Positions 26,594-35,405 of a stretch of DNA of 64,000 nt are shown piece after piece. This DNA comes from CAYMMX01 sp964391675 (GTDB lineage: Bacteria > Cyanobacteriota > Vampirovibrionia > Gastranaerophilales > Gastranaerophilaceae). The stretch covers positions 1 to 64,000 of the forward strand of contig CAYMMX010000007.1 in the NCBI GenBank assembly GCA_964391675.1, written 5' to 3'. The position numbers were made by a program, and so were the translations under genes. How positions within the stretch are numbered: position 1 is the stretch's first letter; the number at the start of each line of letters is the position of its first letter. The notes under the pieces are model-generated. The model saw nothing but the letters and a program-made list of their open reading frames with translations, searched no databases and was not told the DNA's origin.

Positions 26594-27244
26594 CTATTTT
26601 ATTGCAGGAAATAAATACATCTCACCAGTTATATTACGCCACTTTATCCAACCAATTTTTTGTGTTTTATCTATGTCATATACAATTGCCAGAATCCAAT
26701 TACCACTAACATTATTTATTTTAAGTGTTTTTGACAATGTAATTTTTCCAATAGATTTAGCATCGTCATTTGTAGATCCATAAATTATTTTGGATTCTTC
26801 CGGAGCATCTTTAAAATAATATAAACCATATTTTCTTCCATATATATTTATAAAATTACGCCAATTCATAAAACGAAATTCATCATCTTTTTTAATCCAA
26901 CCCAATTTTTGTCCGTTTAATGTATATGATATCTGAATCCAATCTGCATTATCGTTTTCATCGACGACGGTTAAAAATGCTAGTTCTTTAGCAGGTAAAA
27001 ACACAACAAATAAATTACTTGCAGACAATTCTGCACAATTAAAATTTTTGTTATCCCATAAAATATTTAACAGTAATTTTGAATTTTCGTTAGGTTCACT
27101 ATAAATTTTTATATTATTTGGAGCTTGGTATACCCCAATCGAATTTGGATTGATATTATTTACATAGTAAGGCATAATATCAGCACTTACAGGCAATATT
27201 AATGTAAACATTAATGCTAAAATTAAACAAAGTTTTTTTATCAT
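26594..27244 (-). CDS. Exported protein with SH3-like segments
   Basis: 216 residues with a signal peptide (MIKKLCLILALMFTLILPVSA). Two segments look like bacterial SH3 repeats: IKIYSEPNENSKLLLNIL to NGQKLGWIKKDDEF (about 45-125), and IYGSTNDDAKSIGKI to TQKIGWIKWRNITG (about 150-207). Each ends in GWIK. SH3b domains usually bind cell-wall peptides or glycans. No catalytic domain is attached. It starts 6 bp after the pheT stop and is probably cotranscribed. Confidence 0.7.
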   Translation of the reverse strand: MIKKLCLILALMFTLILPVSADIMPYYVNNINPNSIGVYQAPNNIKIYSEPNENSKLLLNILWDNKNFNCAELSASNLFVVFLPAKELAFLTVVDENDNADWIQISYTLNGQKLGWIKKDDEFRFMNWRNFINIYGRKYGLYYFKDAPEESKIIYGSTNDDAKSIGKITLSKTLKINNVSGNWILAIVYDIDKTQKIGWIKWRNITGEMYLFPAIK

Positions 27245-27250
27245 GGCTTT

Positions 27251-29713
27251 TTAACCCCGTAAAGTCAATCCTTCAAACACTTTTTCTAAATTTTCTTTGA
27301 CAGATTGCATTTGAGAATCAACAATTTCGTCTGTCAAAGTGGCATTTTCATCCTGCATCTTTATTCTGAAAGCTAGACTTTTGTAACCGGCTTTAATATT
27401 TTCGCCTTTATATAAGTCAAAGACTTCACATCCTTTATACAAGTTATTCTGAACAGATTTTTTTATGATTTTTTGCAGTTCATCATAATTTATATTATCA
27501 GGAACCATAAAAGCTAAATCTCTTTGAACTTCAGGAAATTGAGGAAGTTTTTTATATTTAATAGCAGAAATATTGACTGAATTTATTATTTCCTCTAAAT
27601 TTAACTCAAAAATAAATACATTTTGATTAAGTTTAAGATTATCTTTTAATATAGGATGTAATTCGCCAAAATATCCTAAATCAATTACTGTTTTACCTAA
27701 TAAAGAAACTTTAGCACCTCTGTAAGGATGTAGTATATCAATACCATCACAGGGCTTAATTTGAATCCTACCGGATATTGCAAGCTCATTAAACAATTTT
27801 TCAAAAACACCTTTCAAAGCATAAAAATCAGTTTGTACATTTTCTTGCCATTTAGAGTTTTGTATATTGCCGGTTAAACAACCAGAAATCATCTTTATTT
27901 CATTAACGCCTGTATCTTTTTCATTTGCAGGTTTATCTTTAAAGTACACTTTACCGATTTCATAGGCCCAAAAGTTTTTTTGGCCATTATCATAATTATA
28001 TTTTAGACAATTAAGAATATTAGCAATTAAAGTTTGCCTCAACATTGTATATTCTTCACTTTGAGGGTTCTCAACTTTAACTACTTTTTCAATATTATAA
28101 TTTAATGAAAATTGTTTAAGAAATTGTTCTCCTATAAGTGAAGGCGTTACTATTTCACTTAATCCGGAAGCAAGAAGTGATGAATTAATAATTTTTAAAA
28201 TTTTTTCTTCGTTTGAAATTATAGGCATTTCATTTTTACTTGGTAATGTAGGTGCAATTTTATCAAAGCCGTTAATTCTGGCTATTTCTTCAATTAAATC
28301 AATTTCTCGGGTTACATCATTTATCCTGAATGATGGAACTAAAAATTTTGCAGCTATATCATTTTTACCTAACGTTAAAAATCCAAGCTTTTCCAGAATA
28401 GAAATACACTTTGCATTATCTATTTCACAGCCTAAAACTTTTTTAATTTGAGAAAAACGAAGAGTAATTTCAATTTTTTCAGCTTCATTGTATCCATCCT
28501 CGACAATACTAACAACCTGAGCATCAGCATATTCTGACAATAACTGCATAGCACGCATCAAAGCAGGTTTAACAGCTTCAATGTCAACACCTCGTTCAAA
28601 TCTTGCACAAGCATCAGAACGATAACCAACACTTCTTGAATTTTTTCGATTGCTTGAAGGTACAAAATATGCAGCTTCAAGAGCTAAAGATTTAGTATTA
28701 TTATCAATTTCAGAATTTGCAGCTCCAAATACCCCCGCTATACAAACTCCTTCAGTTTTTGTAGCAATTAAAACACTGTCATTAGTCAAATTCCTTTCAA
28801 CTTCATCAAGTGTTAATATTTTTTCACCTTCATATGCTCGTCTAACACATAAATATCCATCTAATTTATCAAAATCAAAAGCATGTAAAGGCGTTCCATA
28901 TTCGAGCATTACATAATTTGTAATGTCAACAACATTATTAATTGCCCTCACCCCTGAAGCAATTAAACGCTTTTGCATCCAAGCAGGTGAAGATTTTATT
29001 GTAATATTTTTTAAAACGCCTAATGAATAATACTTACATACATCATTATCAATAATTTCGACTTCAAATTCATTAGTGGATAAATCATTAGTGTTTGTAA
29101 GATAAGAAAATTTTAATTCTTTGCCGAAAATTGCGCATAATTCACGCGCAATTCCGACAACGGACATTTGATCTCCACGATTTGCAGTCGGTGCAACATG
29201 CAAAATAGTATCTTCTTCCAAGCCCAAAACATCTTCTAATGGTTGTCCAATAGTAGGGTTTTTTAAAATTTTGCTTAAAATTAAAATTCCGTCTTCTGTT
29301 TGATAATTTCTGTCTGATAAACCAAGTTCATCTGCGGAACAAAGCATTCCTTGTGACACAACTCCACGAATTTCAGCAGGAGTCAGAGTGAACATTTCTC
29401 CCGTTTTTCTTGAAAAAACTTCGGAACCCACTGAAGCATATGGAATAATTTGACCTTCTTCAATATTTTGGGCACCACATACAACAGTTTTATGCTCACA
29501 GCCTGTATCAACAGTAACCAAATGAAGTTTATCAGCATTTGGATGTTGGTTAATTTTAAGAATTTTAGCCGTAATAATATTTTTAAATTGAGGCTTAATT
29601 TTCTCAACGGCTTCAACCTCTAATCCGCTCATTGTAAGCTCATGCGCTATTTGTTTTTCATCTATGTCTGATAAATCAACATATTCATTCAACCAGTTTA
29701 AAGATACTTGCAT
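27251..29713 (-). CDS. pheT: Phenylalanyl-tRNA synthetase beta subunit
   Basis: 820 residues, standard for bacterial PheT. The N-terminal tRNA-binding (EMAP-like) domain has VTVDTGCEHKTVVCGAQNI. The B3/B4 editing region includes VRAINNVVDITNYVMLEYGTPLHAFD. B5, the inactive catalytic-like core, and the C-terminal ferredoxin-fold anticodon domain (PQFPEVQRDLAFMV onward) follow. It needs PheS, which is not adjacent. AGGAAG lies about 11 bases before the start. Confidence 0.97.
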   Translation of the reverse strand: MQVSLNWLNEYVDLSDIDEKQIAHELTMSGLEVEAVEKIKPQFKNIITAKILKINQHPNADKLHLVTVDTGCEHKTVVCGAQNIEEGQIIPYASVGSEVFSRKTGEMFTLTPAEIRGVVSQGMLCSADELGLSDRNYQTEDGILILSKILKNPTIGQPLEDVLGLEEDTILHVAPTANRGDQMSVVGIARELCAIFGKELKFSYLTNTNDLSTNEFEVEIIDNDVCKYYSLGVLKNITIKSSPAWMQKRLIASGVRAINNVVDITNYVMLEYGTPLHAFDFDKLDGYLCVRRAYEGEKILTLDEVERNLTNDSVLIATKTEGVCIAGVFGAANSEIDNNTKSLALEAAYFVPSSNRKNSRSVGYRSDACARFERGVDIEAVKPALMRAMQLLSEYADAQVVSIVEDGYNEAEKIEITLRFSQIKKVLGCEIDNAKCISILEKLGFLTLGKNDIAAKFLVPSFRINDVTREIDLIEEIARINGFDKIAPTLPSKNEMPIISNEEKILKIINSSLLASGLSEIVTPSLIGEQFLKQFSLNYNIEKVVKVENPQSEEYTMLRQTLIANILNCLKYNYDNGQKNFWAYEIGKVYFKDKPANEKDTGVNEIKMISGCLTGNIQNSKWQENVQTDFYALKGVFEKLFNELAISGRIQIKPCDGIDILHPYRGAKVSLLGKTVIDLGYFGELHPILKDNLKLNQNVFIFELNLEEIINSVNISAIKYKKLPQFPEVQRDLAFMVPDNINYDELQKIIKKSVQNNLYKGCEVFDLYKGENIKAGYKSLAFRIKMQDENATLTDEIVDSQMQSVKENLEKVFEGLTLRG

Positions 29714-29786
29714 TATTTTAAATCTTCCTATATTATTCTATAACTTTAAAATAATATTATAATAAAGTAATTTATTATGCAAAAAA

Positions 29787-30602
29787 TTATACTCCGGAAC
29801 CTTTTATTTCAATTTTTTTAAGGCGTTGCTCAATTTTCCTGTACCACTTAAGTTTTTGTTGAAACAGAGTTTTATAACCAGCTAATTTACCTCCATAAAT
29901 ATCTGCATTTTGTCTGTCACAAGTGTCTTCAAGAATCTTTGCCAAATATTTAGTAAAATCTTTTCTATCAAAGTCAGAATTATCAATAGTAAGTATTTTA
30001 CCAAACTCAACCATAACTTCAGGTTTATCAGCTCTTAAAAAGAAATAATTAACTCCGATTGGAAGTAAATTGACTTTACCGTATTTTTTAACCGCTTTCT
30101 GTACAATATATGCCAATCCTGTCTGAAACTCTATTGGTCTATAATTTGGCGGTTTAATAATCCCTTGCGGGAAAATATATAAAACATTATTTAAATTTTC
30201 AATAACATCAATTGCATATTTTAAAGCTTTCATAGATGCTTGAGGTGATTTTTTATTAACAGAGAATGCTCCTCCTTTACGCAGTAGAGGGAACCTGTTA
30301 AGTTCTTCAACCATAAGTCTGATTTCTTTATCAAATATGCGTCTGCAGATATTGTATCCGACAATCCCGTCCCACCAATTAGTATGCGGTGCAAATGCAA
30401 TTGTAGGAATATTTTCATCTCTAGAAAAATAATTTTCATCACCTTTGTAGCGAAGTGCAAAAAATCTATTTTCCAGCATTCCATGAAAAAATTGATTTGC
30501 AACCCATATCCAAAACGGTGTTGTTTTAGCCGGTTTAAACTCCTCATCTTGATTTCGTAGCTTTGTTGGCGGAATATCCGAATATAATTGTTCAATACCC
30601 AT
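29787..30602 (-). CDS. plsC: 1-acyl-sn-glycerol-3-phosphate acyltransferase (PlsC family)
   Basis: 271 residues. Motif I is an H-x4-D box, HTNWWD (near residue 78). Motif III-like YIFPQGII replaces the usual FPEGT(R)S, with Gln at the Glu position, which may alter substrate or activity. The family adds the second acyl chain in phosphatidic acid synthesis; lipid A or ornithine-lipid acylation is possible. Promoter boxes lie so close to the ATG that little or no 5' leader is expected, and there is no ribosome binding site. Confidence 0.82.
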   Translation of the reverse strand: MGIEQLYSDIPPTKLRNQDEEFKPAKTTPFWIWVANQFFHGMLENRFFALRYKGDENYFSRDENIPTIAFAPHTNWWDGIVGYNICRRIFDKEIRLMVEELNRFPLLRKGGAFSVNKKSPQASMKALKYAIDVIENLNNVLYIFPQGIIKPPNYRPIEFQTGLAYIVQKAVKKYGKVNLLPIGVNYFFLRADKPEVMVEFGKILTIDNSDFDRKDFTKYLAKILEDTCDRQNADIYGGKLAGYKTLFQQKLKWYRKIEQRLKKIEIKGSGV

Positions 30603-30611
30603 AATAATTTT

Positions 30612-30640
30612 ATAATACTAAAATTTAGAAATTTTGTGAA
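30612..30640 (-). promoter_or_regulatory. Promoter of plsC, near-leaderless
   Basis: On the minus strand TTCACA and TATTAT are 17 bp apart. The -10 ends 9 nt before the ATG, so any 5' leader would be only 0-4 nt. Confidence 0.5.
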
Positions 30641-30770
30641 TAGCCAAACGTCTTATTTTTATAAAAATTAACGCATTTTAATATTATTGTAAATAATTAT
30701 ATTTTTATTGTTATACAATATGCCAAAAATGGTATTATATTAATTGGAGTATCTATTTTAGGAGAGAAAT

Positions 30771-31184
30771 ATGAAAAAGAAAGCACAAAATTTAGTCGAA
30801 ATTTCATTTATTTTTGCACTAATAGCTGTTGTATCAATAGGGGCTTATACGGGAATTAATACATTAAAAACAAAACTTGTTGATATGTCTGCAACTAAAA
30901 CTAATACAGCACCGATAACAGCAAAAAATACTACTACAGTAAACAATGTACAAACAACAACTCCGACATCAACCTCTCCAACAGGAAGTGGTAGCTCTTC
31001 TTCTTCTCCTAATACAACCAGTTCACCTTCGTCCGGCAGTTCTGCTGGTTCTACTACTACAACAACAACTTCAGGTAACGGTGCTTCAAAACCAGTCTCA
31101 GGTGTAAATACAAATGTAGTTCCTAAGCCCAAAAAACCAGAAACTGCAGGAATAAATGCAAATATAGTAAAAATAAAAAAGTAA
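30771..31184 (+). CDS. Flp/TadE-like pilin-type protein with Ser/Thr-rich tail
   Basis: 137 residues. The N-terminus MKKKAQNLVEISFIFALIAV resembles Flp-type pilins and TadE: basic residues, then a conserved Glu at the head of a single hydrophobic helix (about 8-28). Residues 45-105 are almost entirely Ser, Thr, Pro, Gly and Asn, and the end is Pro/Lys-rich. The tail could be glycosylated or act as a stalk. No Tad secretion genes are in the window. AGGAGAG precedes the ATG. A secreted protein with an uncleaved anchor is the alternative. Confidence 0.65.
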   Translation: MKKKAQNLVEISFIFALIAVVSIGAYTGINTLKTKLVDMSATKTNTAPITAKNTTTVNNVQTTTPTSTSPTGSGSSSSSPNTTSSPSSGSSAGSTTTTTTSGNGASKPVSGVNTNVVPKPKKPETAGINANIVKIKK

Positions 31185-31226
31185 CTATAAAATCAAAATA
31201 TAAAGATACTTTTTGAATTAATTAAT

Positions 31227-31445
31227 TTATATTCCGGTTTTAAAAAAATTACTACTACTTAAGTTATTTTTATTAATCAATAAACCGCATTTTGTACAAG
31301 ATAAAATCTCATTTGAACTATCAACAGGCATAAAAATGTGTTCACAACTACTGTATTGATTTTCATCATCGCTATTGGCAGTATAGTGTGAATCTTTAGG
31401 TTGTTTATTAATAAATTTATTTATTATAAATTCAATTATGTACAT
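31227..31445 (-). CDS. Small protein with a zinc-ribbon-like motif
   Basis: 72 residues. A Cys/His pair in SSCEHIFM and a Cys-x2-Cys in LSCTKCGLL form a possible single zinc ribbon. The N-terminal 15 residues are hydrophobic and basic. CAGG lies just before the ATG. The gene fits neatly between neighbours and its codon use looks ordinary. No function known. Confidence 0.5.
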   Translation of the reverse strand: MYIIEFIINKFINKQPKDSHYTANSDDENQYSSCEHIFMPVDSSNEILSCTKCGLLINKNNLSSSNFFKTGI

Positions 31446-31471
31446 TCAAACCTGCAAATTAATAAGAAAAC

Positions 31472-31894
31472 TTAATCTAAAATAAATCCATCAGGTAAAA
31501 GATTGTTAATCTTATATACCTTTATACTATCTCCCTGCTTAGTTATAATATCAATTTCATTATTTTTTTGAAACTCATAAATTACTTGCCTACAGGCACC
31601 ACAAGGTTTGCAATCATCGCGATTCGGTGAATAAATAGCAATTGCTTTAATAGATTTTTCTCCATTAACTATTGCATTTGCTATTGCATTTCTTTCAGCA
31701 CATATTGTCAAACCATAGCTTGAATTTTCAACATTTGTTCCAACATAAGTTCTCTCGGATTCGGTTAAAACACAAGCACCAACAGCAAAATTAGAATATA
31801 TAGAATATGAATTTTTCGAAGCCTTTTCGGCCAAATTCATTATATTATTATAATCCATATTTTTAAGTTTAATACTGAATTTTAGAATATGCAT
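31472..31894 (-). CDS. cdd: Cytidine deaminase
   Basis: 140 residues from the ATG at 31894. The catalytic motif CAERNAI and zinc-binding PCGACRQ are present, with SNFAVGACVLT near the start. It deaminates cytidine and deoxycytidine for pyrimidine salvage, complementing the de novo genes later in the window. Start choice: a TATAAT box ends 6 nt before the ATG at 31894, so a leaderless start there is likely. An internal ATG at 31858 would give the more usual 128 residues but also lacks a ribosome binding site. Confidence 0.9.
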   Translation of the reverse strand: MHILKFSIKLKNMDYNNIMNLAEKASKNSYSIYSNFAVGACVLTESERTYVGTNVENSSYGLTICAERNAIANAIVNGEKSIKAIAIYSPNRDDCKPCGACRQVIYEFQKNNEIDIITKQGDSIKVYKINNLLPDGFILD

Positions 31895-31945
31895 CAATTA
31901 ATTATATGATAATTGATATTTTAAACTTAACAAATGATTAAGAAG

Positions 31946-31973
31946 TAGACAAACAAAGTAATTAATATATAAT
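31946..31973 (+). promoter_or_regulatory. Promoter placing +1 at a start codon
   Basis: TAGACA and TATAAT are 16 bp apart. The -10 ends 6 nt before the ATG at 31980, with no room for a ribosome binding site, so the message should be leaderless. Confidence 0.65.
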
Positions 31974-31979
31974 GTTGCT

Positions 31980-32804
31980 ATGAGGAAGGTTTATAATTTA
32001 CTTTTTATATTACTGTTTTTTTTATTTAATACAGGTATGATACGTGCCGAAGAATATAAAATTCTAGTACTGCCGGACAATATCCAATTTGACAGTACAA
32101 ACTATCTTATATATCCTGATTCATCTGTAATTTTTGCGTCTGATGTAATTAACGAAATTAAAAAAAGCGGGAAAGTGGATATTGTTAGCATGACAGAAGT
32201 CAGAGATGCTTTAAGAAAAAATCCTCGGTTATATATTCTTACTAAAAAAGCTTTAAGTGAATTTAAATATAACTATAATATTTCATTCGTAGATTTTAAA
32301 GCTATGTCTAAATATTTTGGAACAAATAAAATATTGATTATTACCAGTCAAATTGACGTGCAAAATCATTTTTTAAAAAGGACTCTTTGGGATTTCTTAA
32401 ACATTCCGGGAGCTACAGTAATAGATCCCGCATATAAATTATCAACATATGTTGCATTAATAGATGTTGATAAGGAATTTGTAATATGGCAGAATACATA
32501 TTATAAAAAGATTAACTCAATGGAAAATAGAATTATTGCACAAAATTTTGCACCTGCTACTGAACAATTAGAAAAAATTAAATTTTACTCATTATATTTT
32601 CTCTCACCAATTATTTCAAGTTCGGTTCAAGCACGAATTTTACCTTCTCTTATCCCTATACCGTCAAATATAGTTGAAGTAACTGATCAAAAACCTCTTG
32701 ATACAACAATACCAGTGCCTGAAGAAATAAATTTCAAACCTAAAATGTCTACTCCTTTAAAAATAAAACAAAATGGTTATGGCGCAATTATTAATGATTT
32801 ATAA
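31980..32804 (+). CDS. Exported protein of unknown function
   Basis: 274 residues with a signal peptide (cleavage near IRA-EE). An early strand KILVLPDNIQF is followed by alternating helices and strands, including KILIITSQID and STYVALIDVDKEFVIWQN. This arrangement recalls the CsgG/FlgO-like fold of periplasmic proteins, but no signature confirms it. The last 60 residues are Pro/Thr/Val-rich. Translation probably begins without a leader. It converges with the HD-GYP gene, 4 bp from its stop, with no visible terminator. Confidence 0.68.
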   Translation: MRKVYNLLFILLFFLFNTGMIRAEEYKILVLPDNIQFDSTNYLIYPDSSVIFASDVINEIKKSGKVDIVSMTEVRDALRKNPRLYILTKKALSEFKYNYNISFVDFKAMSKYFGTNKILIITSQIDVQNHFLKRTLWDFLNIPGATVIDPAYKLSTYVALIDVDKEFVIWQNTYYKKINSMENRIIAQNFAPATEQLEKIKFYSLYFLSPIISSSVQARILPSLIPIPSNIVEVTDQKPLDTTIPVPEEINFKPKMSTPLKIKQNGYGAIINDL

Positions 32805-32808
32805 TAGA

Positions 32809-33933
32809 TTACACAATTTTGCATGATTGGTTCATCATTTTATCTAAATAGCTGTATTTAGGATAGTAAAAATCGGGATTATTTTTAAGTTCATTAATTT
32901 CTTGGCCAATATTGACAAATAATTCAGCAAGTTTTGGATCAAACTGTGAACCGGCACAATTTGTAATTTCAAGCATTGCTTCTTCATGGGAAAGCGCTGA
33001 CCTATAAGCTCTAGTTGAAGTCATGGCATCGTATGTGTCAGCTATTGCAATAATTCTTGATGAAATTGGAATTTCTTCACCTTTAAGTCCATCTGGATAC
33101 CCTTTACCATCATATCTTTCGTGGTGAGATTTTAGCCAACTTGAAATCATTTTTAATTTTTCTATTCCTTCAACTAAACGTTCTCCCAATTCAGGATGAG
33201 ATTTAATTATCTCATATTCCTCATCAGTTAATTTTCCGGGTTTTAAAAGAATTTTTTCAGGAATGGCAATTTTACCGATATCATGAAGCAATCCGGTTGT
33301 TTCAATTTCTTCCAATAAGTCATCTGATAAATTAAGCGTTTTCGCAAGAGCCAGCGAATACAAAGTTACTCTCATGGAATGTCCATGGGTATATTTATCC
33401 TTGGCATCAAGTGCCTGAGCAATTGATTTAATAGTTTTATAAAATAATTCAGATAAATCTTTTAAAATCTGGGTTTTTGAGGTAGACATTTCATATTTCT
33501 TAATTCCGCTTTCAACAATCATACACAATTGTTCAGGTTCAAATGGTTTTAGTATGTATTGAAATAAATGACATTCATTAATGGCTTCAACTAAAATATC
33601 AATATTGGAGTGTCCTGTCAATAATATTTTTACAATATCCGGATATTCATCAGAAATACGTTTAAAAAATTCTGTACCTTCCATAAAAGGCATTTTTTGA
33701 TCAGAAACTATTAATGAAATTTCATCTCCGTGTTCGTGTAAAATTTCCAGTGCTTCACTTCCACTAGAAGCTAATAATATGTCATAATTGTTGCGCAATG
33801 TTCTTTTAATTAGAGAAAGATTATTTTGCTCGTCATCAACAGCAAGTATAATATGTCTTTTACCTACTAATTGAGTTAATAAAACACCGTCTAAATCTGG
33901 GATTAAACTTTGCTCAATGTAATTTTTGTTCAA
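32809..33933 (-). CDS. Response regulator with HD-GYP phosphodiesterase domain
   Basis: 374 residues from the TTG at 33933, chosen because GAGAGGA lies just before it. An earlier in-frame start would add 19 residues without a site. The receiver has VDDEQNNL and the phospho-acceptor Asp in IVSDQKMPFMEG, then LTGHSN and LKPF. The HD-GYP domain has LLHDIGKIAIPE and HHERYDGKGYPDGLKGEEIP, all metal residues visible. HD-GYP enzymes hydrolyse cyclic di-GMP (some cGAMP). No diguanylate cyclase is in the window. The link to the kinase at 10672 is unknown. Confidence 0.93.
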   Translation of the reverse strand: MNKNYIEQSLIPDLDGVLLTQLVGKRHIILAVDDEQNNLSLIKRTLRNNYDILLASSGSEALEILHEHGDEISLIVSDQKMPFMEGTEFFKRISDEYPDIVKILLTGHSNIDILVEAINECHLFQYILKPFEPEQLCMIVESGIKKYEMSTSKTQILKDLSELFYKTIKSIAQALDAKDKYTHGHSMRVTLYSLALAKTLNLSDDLLEEIETTGLLHDIGKIAIPEKILLKPGKLTDEEYEIIKSHPELGERLVEGIEKLKMISSWLKSHHERYDGKGYPDGLKGEEIPISSRIIAIADTYDAMTSTRAYRSALSHEEAMLEITNCAGSQFDPKLAELFVNIGQEINELKNNPDFYYPKYSYLDKMMNQSCKIV

Positions 33934-34051
33934 TAAAAATTCCTCTCGGCTAACGCTAATTGCAATAATTAACGGCAAACACTTCCGCACTCTTTAATAT
34001 CCTAGCATTATTGTAACAAAACTTCAATAGTTTTCAAAAGATATAATATGC

Positions 34052-34080
34052 TTGAATGATTTAATAATTTATCTTAAAAT
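34052..34080 (+). promoter_or_regulatory. Promoter placing +1 near a start codon
   Basis: TTGAAT and TAAAAT are 17 bp apart. The -10 ends 8 nt before the ATG at 34089; there is no ribosome binding site. A TATAAT at 34042-34047 is an alternative -10 that would give a longer leader. Confidence 0.55.
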
Positions 34081-34088
34081 ATAAATAT

Positions 34089-34847
34089 ATGAAAAAGATT
34101 TTTATTCTAGCTTTTATACTTATATTTAATACACAATTTTGCATGTCTGATGAGACGATTGAAGATATAGACAGTTATTTTGTAGAGCAGCCGGAACAAT
34201 CAAACGAATTAGAAGGTTACATTGAATATAATCAGGCAATAAATGAACTTGAAGAGGAAGAAAACTCAATAAAACTTGATTCATCTACTACTACCGGAAT
34301 AAATATAACCCCTCCTAAAAGTTTTAGTTCAAAATCATTAATATCTAATACTAAAAACACAAATTTTCAACCATTTAAAAATGAATATAATTTATCTTCG
34401 AAATTTTCAGAACAAGAATATAGTATAAAACCCGTAAGCACAAAATACAGCAAAAACTTTGGAAGTTTCAGTTTTGGAACTATGTATGATTCATCGCTAG
34501 GTAGTGCCAGAGTTAATTATTCGACAGGATTGTTCTCTAAATATGAAACTAAAAGATTTGCGTTTAGTTCAGGATTTTCTAAAAGTACTAACAGTAACTA
34601 TGACAATTACAATGATATATTTTATTTTGCTCCTGAACTTAAGCTTACAAAAAGACTTTCTCTATTAGATATAATGCAAACAGACGTAAATCAAATTAAT
34701 AAAAAAAATGAAATAGTCTTAAGATACTCTCCATTTTTAAAAAGATATGCAGATGATATCCAACTCGAACTCAAAGCAGGACAATCTTTCTATGAAGATA
34801 GCTACATAAAATCTTCTGTTCAATTTTCTACCCGATTTAAATTGTAA
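34089..34847 (+). CDS. Exported protein, probably outer-membrane beta structure
   Basis: 252 residues with a signal peptide (MKKIFILAFILIFNTQFCMS). An acidic, low-complexity N-terminal third is followed by alternating polar/aromatic stretches (GSFSFGTMYDSS, ARVNYSTGLF, KRFAFSSGFSK, KSSVQFSTRFKL) typical of beta-barrel strands. The final residues give an aromatic-x-Leu-like end. This would fit an outer-membrane barrel. No family is recognised. Confidence 0.65.
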   Translation: MKKIFILAFILIFNTQFCMSDETIEDIDSYFVEQPEQSNELEGYIEYNQAINELEEEENSIKLDSSTTTGINITPPKSFSSKSLISNTKNTNFQPFKNEYNLSSKFSEQEYSIKPVSTKYSKNFGSFSFGTMYDSSLGSARVNYSTGLFSKYETKRFAFSSGFSKSTNSNYDNYNDIFYFAPELKLTKRLSLLDIMQTDVNQINKKNEIVLRYSPFLKRYADDIQLELKAGQSFYEDSYIKSSVQFSTRFKL

Positions 34848-34864
34848 AAATTTCTCATGAAGCT

Positions 34865-34893
34865 TTGAATTTATTTATTGACTGAGGTATAAT
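34865..34893 (+). promoter_or_regulatory. Promoter for the DivIC-like/TPR unit
   Basis: TTGAAT and TATAAT separated by 17 bp. The -10 ends 6 nt before an ATG at 34900 that opens a 14-codon frame, so the message appears to start on that codon. Confidence 0.7.
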
Positions 34894-34899
34894 ATTAAC

Positions 34900-34944
34900 A
34901 TGTTATTTGCTAAAATCATTCTTAATGCAATCCGGTTTAAATAA
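34900..34944 (+). CDS. Possible leaderless 14-residue upstream ORF
   Basis: ATG at the predicted +1, then 13 codons and the double stop TAATAG. The peptide MLFAKIILNAIRFK is amphipathic and basic. The stop ends 1 nt before the AGGGGGG site of the next gene, so ribosomes finishing here would sit over that site and could re-initiate. Whether it is translated cannot be told from sequence. Confidence 0.4.
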   Translation: MLFAKIILNAIRFK

Positions 34945-34954
34945 TAGGGGGGAT

Positions 34955-35395
34955 ATGACAGAAAAACCACAAGGTAATAATTCGCCTGCTAAAAGAGCAA
35001 AAAGGTCTAAAACAAAGCAGGAAGTTCAAACCTTAATTGATAAAACAAAATCTAAAAATAAGCAAAGAAAAACAAAAATAAGAGTTTACTATTCTTTATT
35101 AACAATTGTTTTACTAATTTGCCTTGCTCAAATCGGATTTAGCGCAATATTAAATATAACTAAAACCATATCATACCAAACAAAAATTAGTACTATGCAA
35201 AAAACTAAACACCTTGCTGCTAAAAAAAATAAAAGATTAAAAGAAGAAATCAAAAACTTCTCTTCTGCGTCAAGTCTTGAATCAATTGCAAGAAATAATC
35301 TCAAAATGGCAGGGGAAGACGAAGTTTTAGTTATAATAAATACTGCACAGGAAGCTAATTCAGAAAAAACTGATAAAAAAAGTAAAAAGAAGTAA
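34955..35395 (+). CDS. Septum formation initiator-like protein (DivIC/FtsB type)
   Basis: 146 residues from the ATG at 34955, chosen for the AGGGGGG just upstream. The basic cytoplasmic N-terminus (about 1-50) is followed by one membrane helix (about 53-75), then a coiled coil (KISTMQKTKHLAAKK, then KRLKEEIKNF) and a short ending LESIARNNLKMAGEDEVLV. That last segment is the typical DivIC/FtsL mark. These bitopic proteins scaffold the division machinery. The Lys-rich N- and C-termini are longer than usual. Confidence 0.78.
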   Translation: MTEKPQGNNSPAKRAKRSKTKQEVQTLIDKTKSKNKQRKTKIRVYYSLLTIVLLICLAQIGFSAILNITKTISYQTKISTMQKTKHLAAKKNKRLKEEIKNFSSASSLESIARNNLKMAGEDEVLVIINTAQEANSEKTDKKSKKK

Positions 35396-35405
35396 GTTTG
35401 ATAAA

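Noticed and set aside
30845..31132. 95-codon minus-strand frame opposite the Ser/Thr-rich pilin-like gene
   Set aside because: A shadow of Thr/Ser codons giving Val/Glu/Gly runs; it has no ribosome site or promoter.
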